Assembly (NCBI GenBank): GCA_030654015.1 | Contig: JAURYI010000127.1 | Location: 1-64,000 of the forward strand | Length of the DNA: 64,000 nucleotides | Reading direction: 5' to 3' | From: Methylococcales bacterium | Lineage (GTDB): Bacteria > Pseudomonadota > Gammaproteobacteria > Methylococcales > Methylomonadaceae | Shown here: one piece after another, positions 25,646 through 37,477 of the stretch | Position numbering within the stretch: the stretch's first letter is position 1 | Layout of the letters: each line of letters begins with the position of its first letter | Notes under the pieces: model-generated | Told to the model about the DNA's origin: nothing | The model's database searches: none | The model's input: only the letters and a program-made list of their open reading frames with translations | Translations under genes and position numbers: made by a program

Positions 25646-28600
25646 ATGAACCACATTTATCAGAGCATCTGGAACGAAGCCGTAGGCGCGTGGGTTGCCG
25701 TATCTGAAATCAGCAAAGGACAGGGCAAACGCTCAGCCAATCGCCGTCAAACGCCAGCGACTGCCAGTCCTTTAAAGGACTGGCAGTCGTCATTCTCGCT
25801 CCCTTTAGCGACAGGCTTGCTCCTCTGCTCCTCTGCAAGCTGGGCATTACCCACAGGTGACCAGCTGGTTGCAGGACAAGCCACGGTCAGCAATCCCAAC
25901 GCAAGCACAATGCAGATTGACCAAACCAGCCAAAAAGCCGTCGTCAACTGGCAGGGTTTTTCTGTTGGGCAGAATGAAGCCGTCAACATTAACCAACCCA
26001 ACGCCCAAGCTGCGTTATTGAATCGTGTTGTTGGTGCCGATGCTTCGCAGATACAAGGCAGAATCAACGCCAACGGGCAGGTGTATTTAGTCAATCCCAA
26101 CGGTGTAGTATTCAGCAAAACTGCACAGGTTGATGTCGGCGGTTTGGTCGCCACCACGCACAACATCAAAGACGCTGATTTTATCGCAGGCAAAAATCAC
26201 TTCACCCAAGACGGCGCGAGCGGCACGGTAGCCAATCACGGCACAATTAACGTGCCTAACGGCGGCGTAGTTGCTTTGATTGGTGAGCAAGTCAGCAACA
26301 CAGGCACAATCAACACCCCGAAAGGCACAACCGCATTAGCCGCTGGTAAAACCGTCGATTTAGATTTTAAAGGTGACGGACTCGTGGAAGTCAAAGTCAG
26401 CGAAGCCGCGTTAAACGCCCAGATTACCAACCAAGGCGCGATACAAGCGGACGGTGGTAGAGTCGTTCTCACCGCCAAAGCTGCCAATTCACTGATAGAC
26501 AGCGTCATCAACCAAGAAGGCGTTATCAAAGCCCAAGGACTCACCGAACGCAACGGTGAAATTATCTTGGACGGCGGCTACGTTGCACACACAGGTACGC
26601 TCGATGCCTCAGGCAACACAGGCGGCAAAATAGCTATTAACGCAAGAGCCATACTGGACGCAGGTAAAACCAACGCCGACGGCACAGCGGGCAACGGCGG
26701 CACTATAAAAATGCAAGCCAGCGATGCCATTATTCAAACTGCATCCGCAGACACCCACGCCAACGGCACAACACAAGGCGGTACGGTTCACTTAGAAGCC
26801 ACCAACAGCGTCTACAGCTCAGGCAAAATCGCTGCAACAGGCGACACAGGCGGCACGATAAATGTGCTGTCCAATGACCGAGTGGTCTTAGCGGCGGCAG
26901 ACATCGACGCATCGGGAACGAACCAAGGCGGCTTAGTCAGAATCGGCGGTGATTTTCATGGCGCAAATCCCAACATTAACAATGCCAAAACCACCATTAT
27001 CAACGGCGCAAGCAACATAAAAGCCAATGGCGGCAAAGGCAAAGTTGTCGTCTGGTCAGATACGCAAACCGACTATGACGGTACTATCAGTGCCAATAAA
27101 GCGGGCGAGATTGAAGTCTCCAGTAAAGGCTTGCTGAATTACGCAGGACGCGCCGATGCGGGTGTCGGTGGCAGTTTACTGCTTGATCCGAAAAATATCG
27201 TCATTGCTGCCAATGCAGGGGTGGCTAATTACGCGCTGCTTGATCCACGCGCGGCGGCGGGGAATGGCTTTGGTGCTAATACCACGTTACTGACCTATGG
27301 CAATATGGTGGTCAGCAGTCCATTCGATGATTTTGCCGCAACCAATGCAGGGGCGGTCTATCTGTTCAATACCACCACAGGGGCATTGCTGTCTGCGCTT
27401 ACTGGTTCTGGTGCAAATGATAATATCGGGTTCGGTCTCGATGGTATTACCGCATTAAGTAACGGTCATTATCTAGTGAACAGCGTCAACTGGGATAATG
27501 GTGCGATTATCAATACAGGTGCCGTCACATGGGGTAATGGCAACACGGGTATCAGCGGCATTGTCAGTGCCAGTAATAGTCTGGTCGGCTCTACAGCAAA
27601 TGATACGGTCGGTAATTTGGGTATTACTGCCTTACAAAATGGCAATTATGTGGTGAAAAGTCCTGTCTGGGACAATGGCGCAATCGTGAATGCAGGGGCG
27701 GCAACCTTTGGTAATGGCGCGATGGGAACTGTCGGTGCAGTAAGTGCCAGTAACAGTTTGGTCGGTGTCAGTACCGCTGACAATGTCGGCAATGCAGTGA
27801 CTGCGTTGAGCAGTAACAATTATCTGGTGAGCAATAGCAATTATGTGGTGAGTAGTAGCAATTGGAGCAATGGTGCGATACAGAATGTCGGCGCGGCGAC
27901 GTTTGGCGATGGCACAGTGGGTATTACGGGCATCATTACGGCGACGAATAGCTTAATAGGGGCTATCGCAGGCGATACGGTAAGCAATAGCGGTATCACT
28001 GCCTTAAGCAACGGTAATTATGTGGTAGGCAGTAGCAACTGGGATAATGGCGCGATACAGAATGTCGGCGCGGCAACCTTTGCCAATGGCTTAACAGGGC
28101 TTAGCGGCATAGTCACTGCGACCAACAGTTTGACAGGTTCGAGTGTGAATGATTTTGTCAGTAACTGGGGGGTTACCGCTCTGACGAACGGTCATTATGT
28201 GGTGCGTAGTGGCAGCTGGGCAAACGGTGTAATTCTGAGTGTCGGCGCGGTAACGTGGGGCAATGGCAATACAGGCATTAGCGGTGCGATTAGTGCCGCC
28301 AACAGTTTAATAGGCTCGACAGCGGGTGATGCGGTCGGCGGTGGTTTTGGTGTGGTCACTGCATTAAGCAACGGTAATTATGTGGTGGGCAGTCCGAACT
28401 GGTCAAACGGCGGGGTACTTTTTACAGGTGCGGCAACGTGGGGTAACGGCGCAACGGGCATCAGCGGCACAATTAACGCCGCGAACAGTCTCATCGGTAC
28501 GGGTATCAATGATTTTGTCAGTAGCAGCGGTATCACGGCGTTAAATAATGGCAACTATGTGGTGGGCAGTGCCAATTGGTCAAATGGTGCGTTACTCAAT

Positions 28601-30337
28601 GCGGGTGCGGCAACATGGGGCAATGGCAGTACAGGTATTATCGGTACGATTAGCGGCATCAATAGTTTGATAGGCTCTGCGGCAGGCGATGCGGTAAGCA
28701 GCGGCGGCATTACGGCATTAATCCCCAGCAATCCGTATTCATCCCGCACGGGTAACTATGTGGTCAGCAGTCCCAATTGGAATAATGGCACAATAGCCAG
28801 CGTCGGCGCGGCAACGTGGGGCAATGGCGACATGGGCATAAGCGGCATCATCAGCTCTACCAATAGCTTAACAGGCTCGACAGCATTTGATCGCGTGAGC
28901 AGTGCTGGTATCACGCCTTTGAATGACAGGCTGTCATTCATGTTTCACGCATTTAAACGCACTGGCAATTATGTCGTCTCCAGCACTAATTGGAATAATG
29001 GCGGCAATGCCAATGTCGGTGCGGCAACGTGGGGCGATGGTAATACGGGCATTACAGGTATCGTCAGTACCACTAACAGTTTGACAGGCTCAGTCGCAGG
29101 TGATTTTTCTGGAGCATTACCGAATAAAGAGATTAATTACGGTGTCGTTGATTTGCACAACAACAATTATGCGTTGCATAGCGGCAGTTGGGATAATGCA
29201 GGCTTAGTCGATGCGGGGCAAGTACGCATCGTCACGCCAGAAAATATCTACTTTGCCAATGGCATCGGTCAAACCATGATCTTTAATCCATCAACCCTCG
29301 CCGCTACACTGGCATTAGGCACCAATATCGTGCTACAGGCGAACAACGACATTACGCTGGATGCCGACATTAATGTCAGCGGGAACAACGGCGGTATTTT
29401 GACCTTAAAAGCAGGGCGTAATATCACCCTGAATGCCAGAATTAATACTGCCAATGGGAATTTCAGCGCGATTGCAGGTGACCCTAATGCGCTTGCTTCG
29501 GATCGTGATGCGGGTACGCCAACTATTACGCTGGGTGCGGGCGCAAGCATTAACACGGGAATAGGCAGGGTCATTCTGGCGGCTATCGGCGGTAATTTTA
29601 TCAACAACACAGGCTCAACTGCGCCTATTACTGCCCGTCAATGGCAGGTGTATTCCACCGACCCCCGACTCAATCAACGCAACGGTATGGTCGCCGATAG
29701 CAAACAGTACGGGCAAGCCTACGGGGGACAAGTACCTGCACTGCATTCACTCATGCTGAACATTGGCGGTGGGGCAGATCACTGGGTACAAAGTTACGCA
29801 GATACAGTCAATTGGTTTTTGTACAGTATTACCCCTGTATTAACCATTACCCCTGACAGCCAAACCATTGCCTTCGGTACAAATCCCGCTGACATCACTT
29901 ACACCATCACAGGCTTTCTTGATGATGATACCTACGACACGGCAGGCATTTATGGTTCTGCCTTGTTTGAAATCGGACAATTTACAGGCAAATCAGGGAG
30001 CTATAATATCCAGTATTTAAAAGGCTTGGCAAGCCGTTTGGGGTATGTGTTTGCGGATAATACGGCTTCCATTAATGAACTGGTCGTTGCTGATACTGCA
30101 CCACCCCTCATTAAAACCAGTCAAATACAACTGCCCTTGTCATTCTGGTCTGCACAAATCAGCGCGTTACAACAATCGACCCGTTTTTTACAGGGTTATC
30201 GTGAAAATCTGCGTACTGATGATGACAGCATTGAATTAATCGAAATCGAAGATAACGGTCTGAAATTAACGGATAAATGGCACAGACACATCGCCTTTCC
30301 CATAAACGCCTGTGCATCAACAGCCAGTACACCGTAA
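25646..30337 (+). CDS. Two-partner-secretion adhesin (filamentous haemagglutinin type), 1563 aa
   Basis: Start at MNHIYQSIWNEAVGAWVAV, the classic extended signal peptide region of TpsA proteins, then a hydrophobic signal. The TPS haemagglutinin domain (about 55-300) includes NQPNAQAALLNRVVG, NGQVYLVNPNGVVF and VDVGGL. Next is a beta-helix stalk to about 510, then ten to eleven copies of a 60-residue repeat (G-N-Y-V-V...W.NG....GAATWGNG..GI.G...A.NSL.G...D.V...GITAL). A second beta-helix region and a C-terminal tail ending FPINACAS follow. It would be exported through a TpsB pore and act at the surface in adhesion or biofilm. A 30-bp palindrome is translated inside the signal region (SPLKDWQSS). 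No tpsB gene is in the window. Confidence 0.85.
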   Translation: MNHIYQSIWNEAVGAWVAVSEISKGQGKRSANRRQTPATASPLKDWQSSFSLPLATGLLLCSSASWALPTGDQLVAGQATVSNPNASTMQIDQTSQKAVVNWQGFSVGQNEAVNINQPNAQAALLNRVVGADASQIQGRINANGQVYLVNPNGVVFSKTAQVDVGGLVATTHNIKDADFIAGKNHFTQDGASGTVANHGTINVPNGGVVALIGEQVSNTGTINTPKGTTALAAGKTVDLDFKGDGLVEVKVSEAALNAQITNQGAIQADGGRVVLTAKAANSLIDSVINQEGVIKAQGLTERNGEIILDGGYVAHTGTLDASGNTGGKIAINARAILDAGKTNADGTAGNGGTIKMQASDAIIQTASADTHANGTTQGGTVHLEATNSVYSSGKIAATGDTGGTINVLSNDRVVLAAADIDASGTNQGGLVRIGGDFHGANPNINNAKTTIINGASNIKANGGKGKVVVWSDTQTDYDGTISANKAGEIEVSSKGLLNYAGRADAGVGGSLLLDPKNIVIAANAGVANYALLDPRAAAGNGFGANTTLLTYGNMVVSSPFDDFAATNAGAVYLFNTTTGALLSALTGSGANDNIGFGLDGITALSNGHYLVNSVNWDNGAIINTGAVTWGNGNTGISGIVSASNSLVGSTANDTVGNLGITALQNGNYVVKSPVWDNGAIVNAGAATFGNGAMGTVGAVSASNSLVGVSTADNVGNAVTALSSNNYLVSNSNYVVSSSNWSNGAIQNVGAATFGDGTVGITGIITATNSLIGAIAGDTVSNSGITALSNGNYVVGSSNWDNGAIQNVGAATFANGLTGLSGIVTATNSLTGSSVNDFVSNWGVTALTNGHYVVRSGSWANGVILSVGAVTWGNGNTGISGAISAANSLIGSTAGDAVGGGFGVVTALSNGNYVVGSPNWSNGGVLFTGAATWGNGATGISGTINAANSLIGTGINDFVSSSGITALNNGNYVVGSANWSNGALLNAGAATWGNGSTGIIGTISGINSLIGSAAGDAVSSGGITALIPSNPYSSRTGNYVVSSPNWNNGTIASVGAATWGNGDMGISGIISSTNSLTGSTAFDRVSSAGITPLNDRLSFMFHAFKRTGNYVVSSTNWNNGGNANVGAATWGDGNTGITGIVSTTNSLTGSVAGDFSGALPNKEINYGVVDLHNNNYALHSGSWDNAGLVDAGQVRIVTPENIYFANGIGQTMIFNPSTLAATLALGTNIVLQANNDITLDADINVSGNNGGILTLKAGRNITLNARINTANGNFSAIAGDPNALASDRDAGTPTITLGAGASINTGIGRVILAAIGGNFINNTGSTAPITARQWQVYSTDPRLNQRNGMVADSKQYGQAYGGQVPALHSLMLNIGGGADHWVQSYADTVNWFLYSITPVLTITPDSQTIAFGTNPADITYTITGFLDDDTYDTAGIYGSALFEIGQFTGKSGSYNIQYLKGLASRLGYVFADNTASINELVVADTAPPLIKTSQIQLPLSFWSAQISALQQSTRFLQGYRENLRTDDDSIELIEIEDNGLKLTDKWHRHIAFPINACASTASTP
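25759..25788. repeat. KDWQS palindrome, copy 2 (in frame in the adhesin signal region)
   Basis: Perfect 30-bp palindrome GACTGCCAGTCCTTT/AAAGGACTGGCAGTC. It adds about 13 residues relative to the paralogous adhesin, which lacks it at the same place. Confidence 0.8.
28921..28939. repeat. Short palindrome inside a 60-residue adhesin repeat
   Basis: GAATGACAG-G-CTGTCATTC, at the start of an extra stretch of about 12 codons (NDRLSFMFHAFKRT) that interrupts the otherwise regular GITAL-x-NGNYVV junction. Confidence 0.55.
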
Positions 30338-30509
30338 CCAAAAAAAACAAGATGACGTTACCATTCATCATTGAATTTTATATTCTTAAAGAAGACCTGT
30401 CTCCCATCCAAGTGAACGACATTTCTATTTTCCAGTGAACAAAACTTTTAAAAGCTGCTTTAGTCTAATTATAATCTGGCAACTTTACTCAAACAGAAGG
30501 CAAGCCGTT

Positions 30510-32978
<2,469 letters not shown>

Positions 32979-32998
32979 CATAACACCCACACATCATA

Positions 32999-34915
32999 AT
33001 GACCAACATCACACATTTACAGCACGCGCTCACTAATTTACGCACGCATCTTGCAGCTAACCCTACTGATATTGATGCACTAGCAGATTTAGCGGTGATG
33101 TTGGCGCAATTGGGGCAAACCGAGCAGGCATTGGCGGTGCTGTTGCCTGCGGTGCAGCAACACCCGCAACATTTAGGCTTACAACATAATTTAGCGGAGC
33201 TGTACCGTAATATCGGCGCGACCGACAAAGCGGAGCAACTTTTTACCGCATTGATTCATCAACAGCCGCTGTTTGTGCCTGCGTATCAATCGTTGATGCT
33301 CATTTTGAACACCCACCTGAGCAGCGCACAACTGACCGATGAGCAACGCGCCGAGCTGTTATCGCGGCTTGCCATTATCAGCAACAACATGGGCAACGCG
33401 CTACTAGAAGCAGGGCAAATGCAAGCCGCCGAAACTGCCTACAGTGAAGCTCTGCAATACTGGGCAGACTATCCCAGTGCGCATTCCAATTTATCCAATG
33501 TGGCGCGACTGGTGGGCAGAATCAGCGACGCAGAAAGTCATGCGCGTAAAGCCTTGGCATTGCGCCCCGATTTTGCCGAAGCGTGGAATAATTTAGGCAC
33601 GGCGTTATCCGAACAAGGACGCTGTGCCGAAGCCATCAGCTGTTATCAACGCGCATTAGCCGTGAATCCCAATCAACTGGAAGCCCAGCATAATGCGGGT
33701 AGCGGCAGTTTATTTTTACAACTGTATCGTGATGATTTAACCAGCGCACAAGTGGTCGATGCACACAGGCAATGGGGTGAATCGCTGCGCTTCCCTGCTC
33801 TGCCCCACACTATTCCTGCTACTGATAAAATCCGCGTCGGTTTTATTTCTGCGGATTTTCGCGAACATTCGGTGATGTATTTTGCCGAAGGTTTATTAAA
33901 ACAATTGAATCGGCAGGAATTCGACATTGTCTGCTATGCCAATCAAACAGGTGAAGACTATGTGACACAACGCATCAAAGCCATGCCGCTACTCTGGCGA
34001 CCCGTTGCCGCCTTGTCCGATGACGCATTGTGTGAACAAATCCGACAAGACCAACTGCACATCCTGATTGATTTAAGCGGACACAGTAAAGGGCATCGTT
34101 TATACGCGCTGGCGAAAAAACCCGCGCCCATTATCGCGTTGTGGCTGGGTTATCCGTTTACCACTGGTTTACCCGCATTTGATTATCGCCTAACCGATAA
34201 ATGGGCAGATCCCGAAGCCGTCGCACCGCACCAGCACACCGAACAAGTAGTCTATTTACAGAACCAGTTTAATTACCGCCCGCACCCCAATGCCCTGCCC
34301 GTCAATGCGTTACCCGCATTACACAACGGCTATATCACTTTCGGGTCGCTGAATAATGTCCAGAAAATGAACCGTAGCGTGGTAGCGGTCTGGAGTGAAA
34401 TTTTACTGCGCATTCCCAACAGCCGCCTAATTCTGCAAAACAAATTACTGGTTGATGCGGGCGTTGCGGGGCGGATTCGCGGCTTATTTGAAGCCTTCGG
34501 TGTTGATACGCAACGGTTGGAATTTCGCCCCGCCTGTGAATACCATCTTAAAACCTATAACGAAATCGACATTGCGCTTGATCCTTTTCCGTTCAATGGC
34601 GCGACCACCACTTGCGAAGCCTTGTGGATGGGATTACCCGTATTGTCTTTGGCAGGTGATAACTCGGTGGCACGGATGGGTGTGAGTATTTTATCAGCGG
34701 TGGGTTTGGAACAAGACTGGCTGGCACACACCACCGAGGACTACATCGCCTTGGCACAACAGCACACCGCCGCACTGGATAAGTTAGCCGCGTTGCGGAC
34801 TGGTTTACGCGAGCGTGTTGCCAACAGCCAATTATGCGATGACGCGGCATTTACCGCTGATTTTGCCGATTGTCTCAAACACATGGTGGCGCAAAAAATA
34901 GGCGATTATAAATAA
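32999..34915 (+). CDS. TPR-domain GT41 (SPINDLY/OGT-like) glycosyltransferase, 638 aa
   Basis: The N-terminal half (about 1-245) is TPR repeats; one clear unit reads AEAWNNLGTALSEQGRCAEA. The C-terminal half is a GT41 catalytic region: KIRVGFISADFREHSVMYF, LIDLSGHSKGHRL, and the donor-binding segment DPFPFNGATTTCEALWMGLPV. Cytosolic, no signal peptide. GT41 enzymes include HMW1C, which glycosylates the HMW1 TPS adhesin before secretion. With two TPS adhesins immediately upstream, they are the likely acceptors (inference from context). The start follows the adhesin stop by 20 bp. Confidence 0.85.
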   Translation: MTNITHLQHALTNLRTHLAANPTDIDALADLAVMLAQLGQTEQALAVLLPAVQQHPQHLGLQHNLAELYRNIGATDKAEQLFTALIHQQPLFVPAYQSLMLILNTHLSSAQLTDEQRAELLSRLAIISNNMGNALLEAGQMQAAETAYSEALQYWADYPSAHSNLSNVARLVGRISDAESHARKALALRPDFAEAWNNLGTALSEQGRCAEAISCYQRALAVNPNQLEAQHNAGSGSLFLQLYRDDLTSAQVVDAHRQWGESLRFPALPHTIPATDKIRVGFISADFREHSVMYFAEGLLKQLNRQEFDIVCYANQTGEDYVTQRIKAMPLLWRPVAALSDDALCEQIRQDQLHILIDLSGHSKGHRLYALAKKPAPIIALWLGYPFTTGLPAFDYRLTDKWADPEAVAPHQHTEQVVYLQNQFNYRPHPNALPVNALPALHNGYITFGSLNNVQKMNRSVVAVWSEILLRIPNSRLILQNKLLVDAGVAGRIRGLFEAFGVDTQRLEFRPACEYHLKTYNEIDIALDPFPFNGATTTCEALWMGLPVLSLAGDNSVARMGVSILSAVGLEQDWLAHTTEDYIALAQQHTAALDKLAALRTGLRERVANSQLCDDAAFTADFADCLKHMVAQKIGDYK

Positions 34916-34918
34916 CTC

Positions 34919-34951
34919 AAACCTGCGAGGTCTTAAAGACCTCGCAGGTTT
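34919..34951. terminator. 33-bp perfect palindrome after the glycosyltransferase gene
   Basis: 16-bp arms AAACCTGCGAGGTCTT and complement around one A, followed by a short T-rich run; it lies 3 bp after the stop. The same 16+1+16 design, with a related core, occurs at 53684-53716, so it is also an interspersed repeat family that may act as a terminator. Confidence 0.6.
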
Positions 34952-34993
34952 ATTTATACCGTCGAACTTATCAACGCCTTTCTTTTGGTATTA

Positions 34994-36592
34994 ATGAGCT
35001 TACCCGCTATGGCTATACAAAAAATTATTCACCAAATAGAAAAACTAATCGAGATTGGCATTGCCTTATCCGCTGAAAAAGAGTTTGCCAAACTATTAGA
35101 GAAAATAGTGCTGGGTGCAAAATCCATTACCAATGCCGACGGTGGTAGCCTGTTTCTCACCGAGGACGATATGATGGTCGTAAAAATTTTTCAGTCGGAT
35201 GGACTAGGGCTATCTTTTAATGACTGCACCAACAACTTCATGGATAAACCCAGTGTGCCACTGTACGCTGAAAACGGCGAGCCAAACTTACACAATGTGG
35301 TTAGTTATGCTTATCATAAAGATAAAACCGTTAATATCTATGATGCCTACGACACCGACCATTTTGATTTTTCAGGAACGAAAAAATTTGATAAACAATA
35401 TGGCTACCACTCCACATCATTTCTGGCAATTCCGTTAAAAAATCATCTAGGTGAAACCCTCGGTATCTTGGAACTCATCAACGCCATTGATATTAACACG
35501 CAGGAAATTGTCGATTTTGATCCTGTTTCCCAACGTTTTGTTGAAGCACTCGCCTCGCAAGCCGCCACCGTATTAACCAAACAGCAACTGATTGGCGATT
35601 TGGAAACCATGTTTGAATCCATGATTAAACTAATCGCTACCGCCATTGATGAAAAATCGCCCTACACAGGCGCGCATTGCCGCCGTGTTCCCGAACTCAC
35701 CATGATGATAGCCGAAGCCGCGCACAACACCGATGACGGCTATCTGCAAAACTTCCAACTGAATGATGCAGACCGCTACGAACTCATCACTGCGGGTTGG
35801 TTGCATGATTGCGGCAAAATTACCACGCCCGAATACGTTATCGACAAAGCCACCAAGTTAGAAGCACTCTTTGACCGCATTGACCTGTTAGCAACCCGCT
35901 TTGAAGTATTAAAACGCGATGCCGAAATTGCCCTGCTCAAACAACAACTGGCCGAACAACAGGGCAATGCACAACTCAGCACCACGCGGCAAGACCAGCT
36001 GCACAGCACCATCAGCCGCTTAAATGATGATTTCGCCTTTATTAAACACAGCAACACGGGCGGTGAATTTATGTCCGATGCGGACATTCAACGCCTTACG
36101 TCGCTAAAAGCCCTTAACTGGCAGCTAAATAACACCGACACAGCGTTATTAAGTGATGAAGAACTGTACAACTTAACTATTCGCAAAGGCACATTAACCA
36201 CCGAAGAACGCCAGATTATCAACCATCACATCAACGCCACCATTGCCATGTTATCGGCAATTAAATTTCCCAAACACCTGCAAAAAGTCACCGAATACGC
36301 AGGCGGACACCATGAACGCATGGACGGCACAGGTTATCCCAACGGACTGAACCGCGAACAAATGTCCATCCCCGCGCGTGTCATGGCAATCGCCGATATT
36401 TTTGAAGCCCTGACCGCCAAAGACCGCCCCTACAAACAAGGCAAAAAACTCTCCGAAGCCCTCGCCATCTTAGAACAGATGAAAACCGACAACCACATCG
36501 ACCCCGACCTATACGAGGCATTCATCGCCCAAAAAGTCTATAAAACCTACGCAGAAATGTTTTTGGATGCTGAGCAGATTGATATGGATTAG
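34994..36592 (+). CDS. GAF-HD-GYP domain protein, probable cyclic-di-GMP phosphodiesterase, 532 aa
   Basis: N-terminal helix and GAF domain (about 10-195, with DGGSLFLTEDD and GILELIN), then an HD-GYP domain (about 205-515). Key residues: HCRRVPEL, WLHDCGKI (HD at about 271/272), HHERMDGTGYP (about 440) and ADIFEALTAKDRPYK. An extra helical stretch of about 100 residues lies between the HD and GYP parts. No signal peptide or membrane segment. It should hydrolyse c-di-GMP in response to a GAF ligand. The start is uncertain: TTG at 34985, ATG at 34994 or ATG at 35009, with no strong ribosome-binding site. Its last eight codons are duplicated at 36841-36868. Confidence 0.85.
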   Translation: MSLPAMAIQKIIHQIEKLIEIGIALSAEKEFAKLLEKIVLGAKSITNADGGSLFLTEDDMMVVKIFQSDGLGLSFNDCTNNFMDKPSVPLYAENGEPNLHNVVSYAYHKDKTVNIYDAYDTDHFDFSGTKKFDKQYGYHSTSFLAIPLKNHLGETLGILELINAIDINTQEIVDFDPVSQRFVEALASQAATVLTKQQLIGDLETMFESMIKLIATAIDEKSPYTGAHCRRVPELTMMIAEAAHNTDDGYLQNFQLNDADRYELITAGWLHDCGKITTPEYVIDKATKLEALFDRIDLLATRFEVLKRDAEIALLKQQLAEQQGNAQLSTTRQDQLHSTISRLNDDFAFIKHSNTGGEFMSDADIQRLTSLKALNWQLNNTDTALLSDEELYNLTIRKGTLTTEERQIINHHINATIAMLSAIKFPKHLQKVTEYAGGHHERMDGTGYPNGLNREQMSIPARVMAIADIFEALTAKDRPYKQGKKLSEALAILEQMKTDNHIDPDLYEAFIAQKVYKTYAEMFLDAEQIDMD

Positions 36593-36597
36593 GCTGT

Positions 36598-36834
36598 GTA
36601 GGGTACGCTGTGCGTCAATGCCATTAAGTTAAGCCGTTCGTGCTGAGCTTGTCGAAGCATGAACGGCTTAACTTCGGGACTGGAATTTTTCTATTCACCC
36701 TTCGACAAGCTCAGGGCGAACGGAAAAATCCTTAACTTAATGGCAGTGACGCTGTGCGTACCATATTTATAACACTGGAGTATCCATTACATTATAAATT
36801 CATCAGCTTTTTCGGTACGCACAGCGTACCCTAC
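36598..36834. mobile_element. Miniature element A (copy 2), interrupted by element B
   Basis: It begins GTAGGGTACGCTGTGCGT 6 bp after the HD-GYP stop and ends GGTACGCACAGCGTACCCTAC at 36834. The inner part 36760-36813 matches the uninterrupted copy at 36919-37011. Element B (36616-36748) lies at the same internal position as in copy 1. Confidence 0.75.
36616..36748. mobile_element. Miniature element B (copy 2), 133 bp
   Basis: Terminal repeats CAATGCCATTAAGTTAAG / CTTAACTTAATGGCAGTG, flanked by the 11-bp direct repeat ACGCTGTGCGT (36605-36615 and 36749-36759). This is the same target, read in the opposite orientation, as at copy 1. It contains GAGCTTGTCGAAG palindromes. It is about 100 bp shorter internally than copy 1. 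Confidence 0.72.
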
Positions 36835-36840
36835 TTGGCT

Positions 36841-36868
36841 GGATGCCGAACAGATTGATATGGATTAG
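36841..36868 (+). pseudogene. Duplicated 3' end of the HD-GYP gene
   Basis: Codes DAEQIDMD and stop, as does the true gene end at 36566-36592, with two synonymous differences. It starts 6 bp after the right end of element A. Confidence 0.75.
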
Positions 36869-36918
36869 CTTGATTTGCAAAGATGCCCACCCTTATACAA
36901 ACGCGCCAAGTTAGCTGT

Positions 36919-37011
36919 GTAGGGTACGCTGTGCGTACCATATTCATAACACTGGATTATCCATTATATTGTAGACTCATCAGCTTTTTCGGTACGCACA
37001 GCGTACCCTAC
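36919..37011. mobile_element. Miniature element A (copy 3, uninterrupted), 93 bp
   Basis: Perfect 21-bp terminal inverted repeats, starting GTAGGGTACGCTGTGCGTAC, around a 51-bp AT-rich centre. This copy defines the element. Flanks read TTAGCT-GT on the left and TTGGCT on the right, possibly a short degenerate target repeat. No coding capacity. Confidence 0.8.
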
Positions 37012-37044
37012 TTGGCTTGGCGAGTTAATAGGAAAAGTATTAAT

Positions 37045-37470
37045 ATGAAAAAAAATATTTTTGAAGAGTATGGCTCTTGGAAGCCCATAAGTGATATAAA
37101 TTTTTACGACATCATTAAATATCCTGTGTGGGTATGGTGTATCCAAGTTGATGAAGGGGGCGTACCTGATGGAGGGGATGAAACCGCAATGCGCCCAATA
37201 CTAAACTCTGTTGAAGTGCCAATCGATCACGTCGCGCCGCCTCTGATTCTGTTAAAAATAAAAAGCACTGAGTATTATGCGTCTGGTTTATATAATAACG
37301 ATACAAAAAAAATAGAGTCAATATCTGTTTATATCAAGAATGATATTCTTGATCCAAATGAAATAAATAATTTAAGTAAACCCGTTATTTATACAGCCAT
37401 CCCTAGAATCAATGGTATTGAAAATAAGGAGTTTTTGAGTCAATTAACAAATATTGACAAAGCCGTGTAG
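37045..37470 (+). CDS. Hypothetical protein, 141 aa
   Basis: Start at MKKNIFEEYGSWKPIS, supported by AGGA eleven bases upstream. The longer frame would run backwards through element A and is not credible. A conserved-looking part reads YDIIKYPVWVWCIQVDEGG and ETAMRPI, as in small cytosolic immunity-type proteins, but I cannot name the family. The stop TAG is formed by the first bases of an element A end (GTAGGGTACGC), so the original C-terminus may be altered. Confidence 0.6.
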   Translation: MKKNIFEEYGSWKPISDINFYDIIKYPVWVWCIQVDEGGVPDGGDETAMRPILNSVEVPIDHVAPPLILLKIKSTEYYASGLYNNDTKKIESISVYIKNDILDPNEINNLSKPVIYTAIPRINGIENKEFLSQLTNIDKAV

Positions 37471-37477
37471 GGTACGC

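Noticed and set aside
25570-25704. 44-codon ORF overlapping the first adhesin start
   Set aside because: No ribosome-binding site and its sequence is the out-of-frame reading of the adhesin N-terminus.
36883-37044. Upstream extension of the 141-aa gene
   Set aside because: It would translate the whole of element A; the ATG at 37045 has its own ribosome-binding site.
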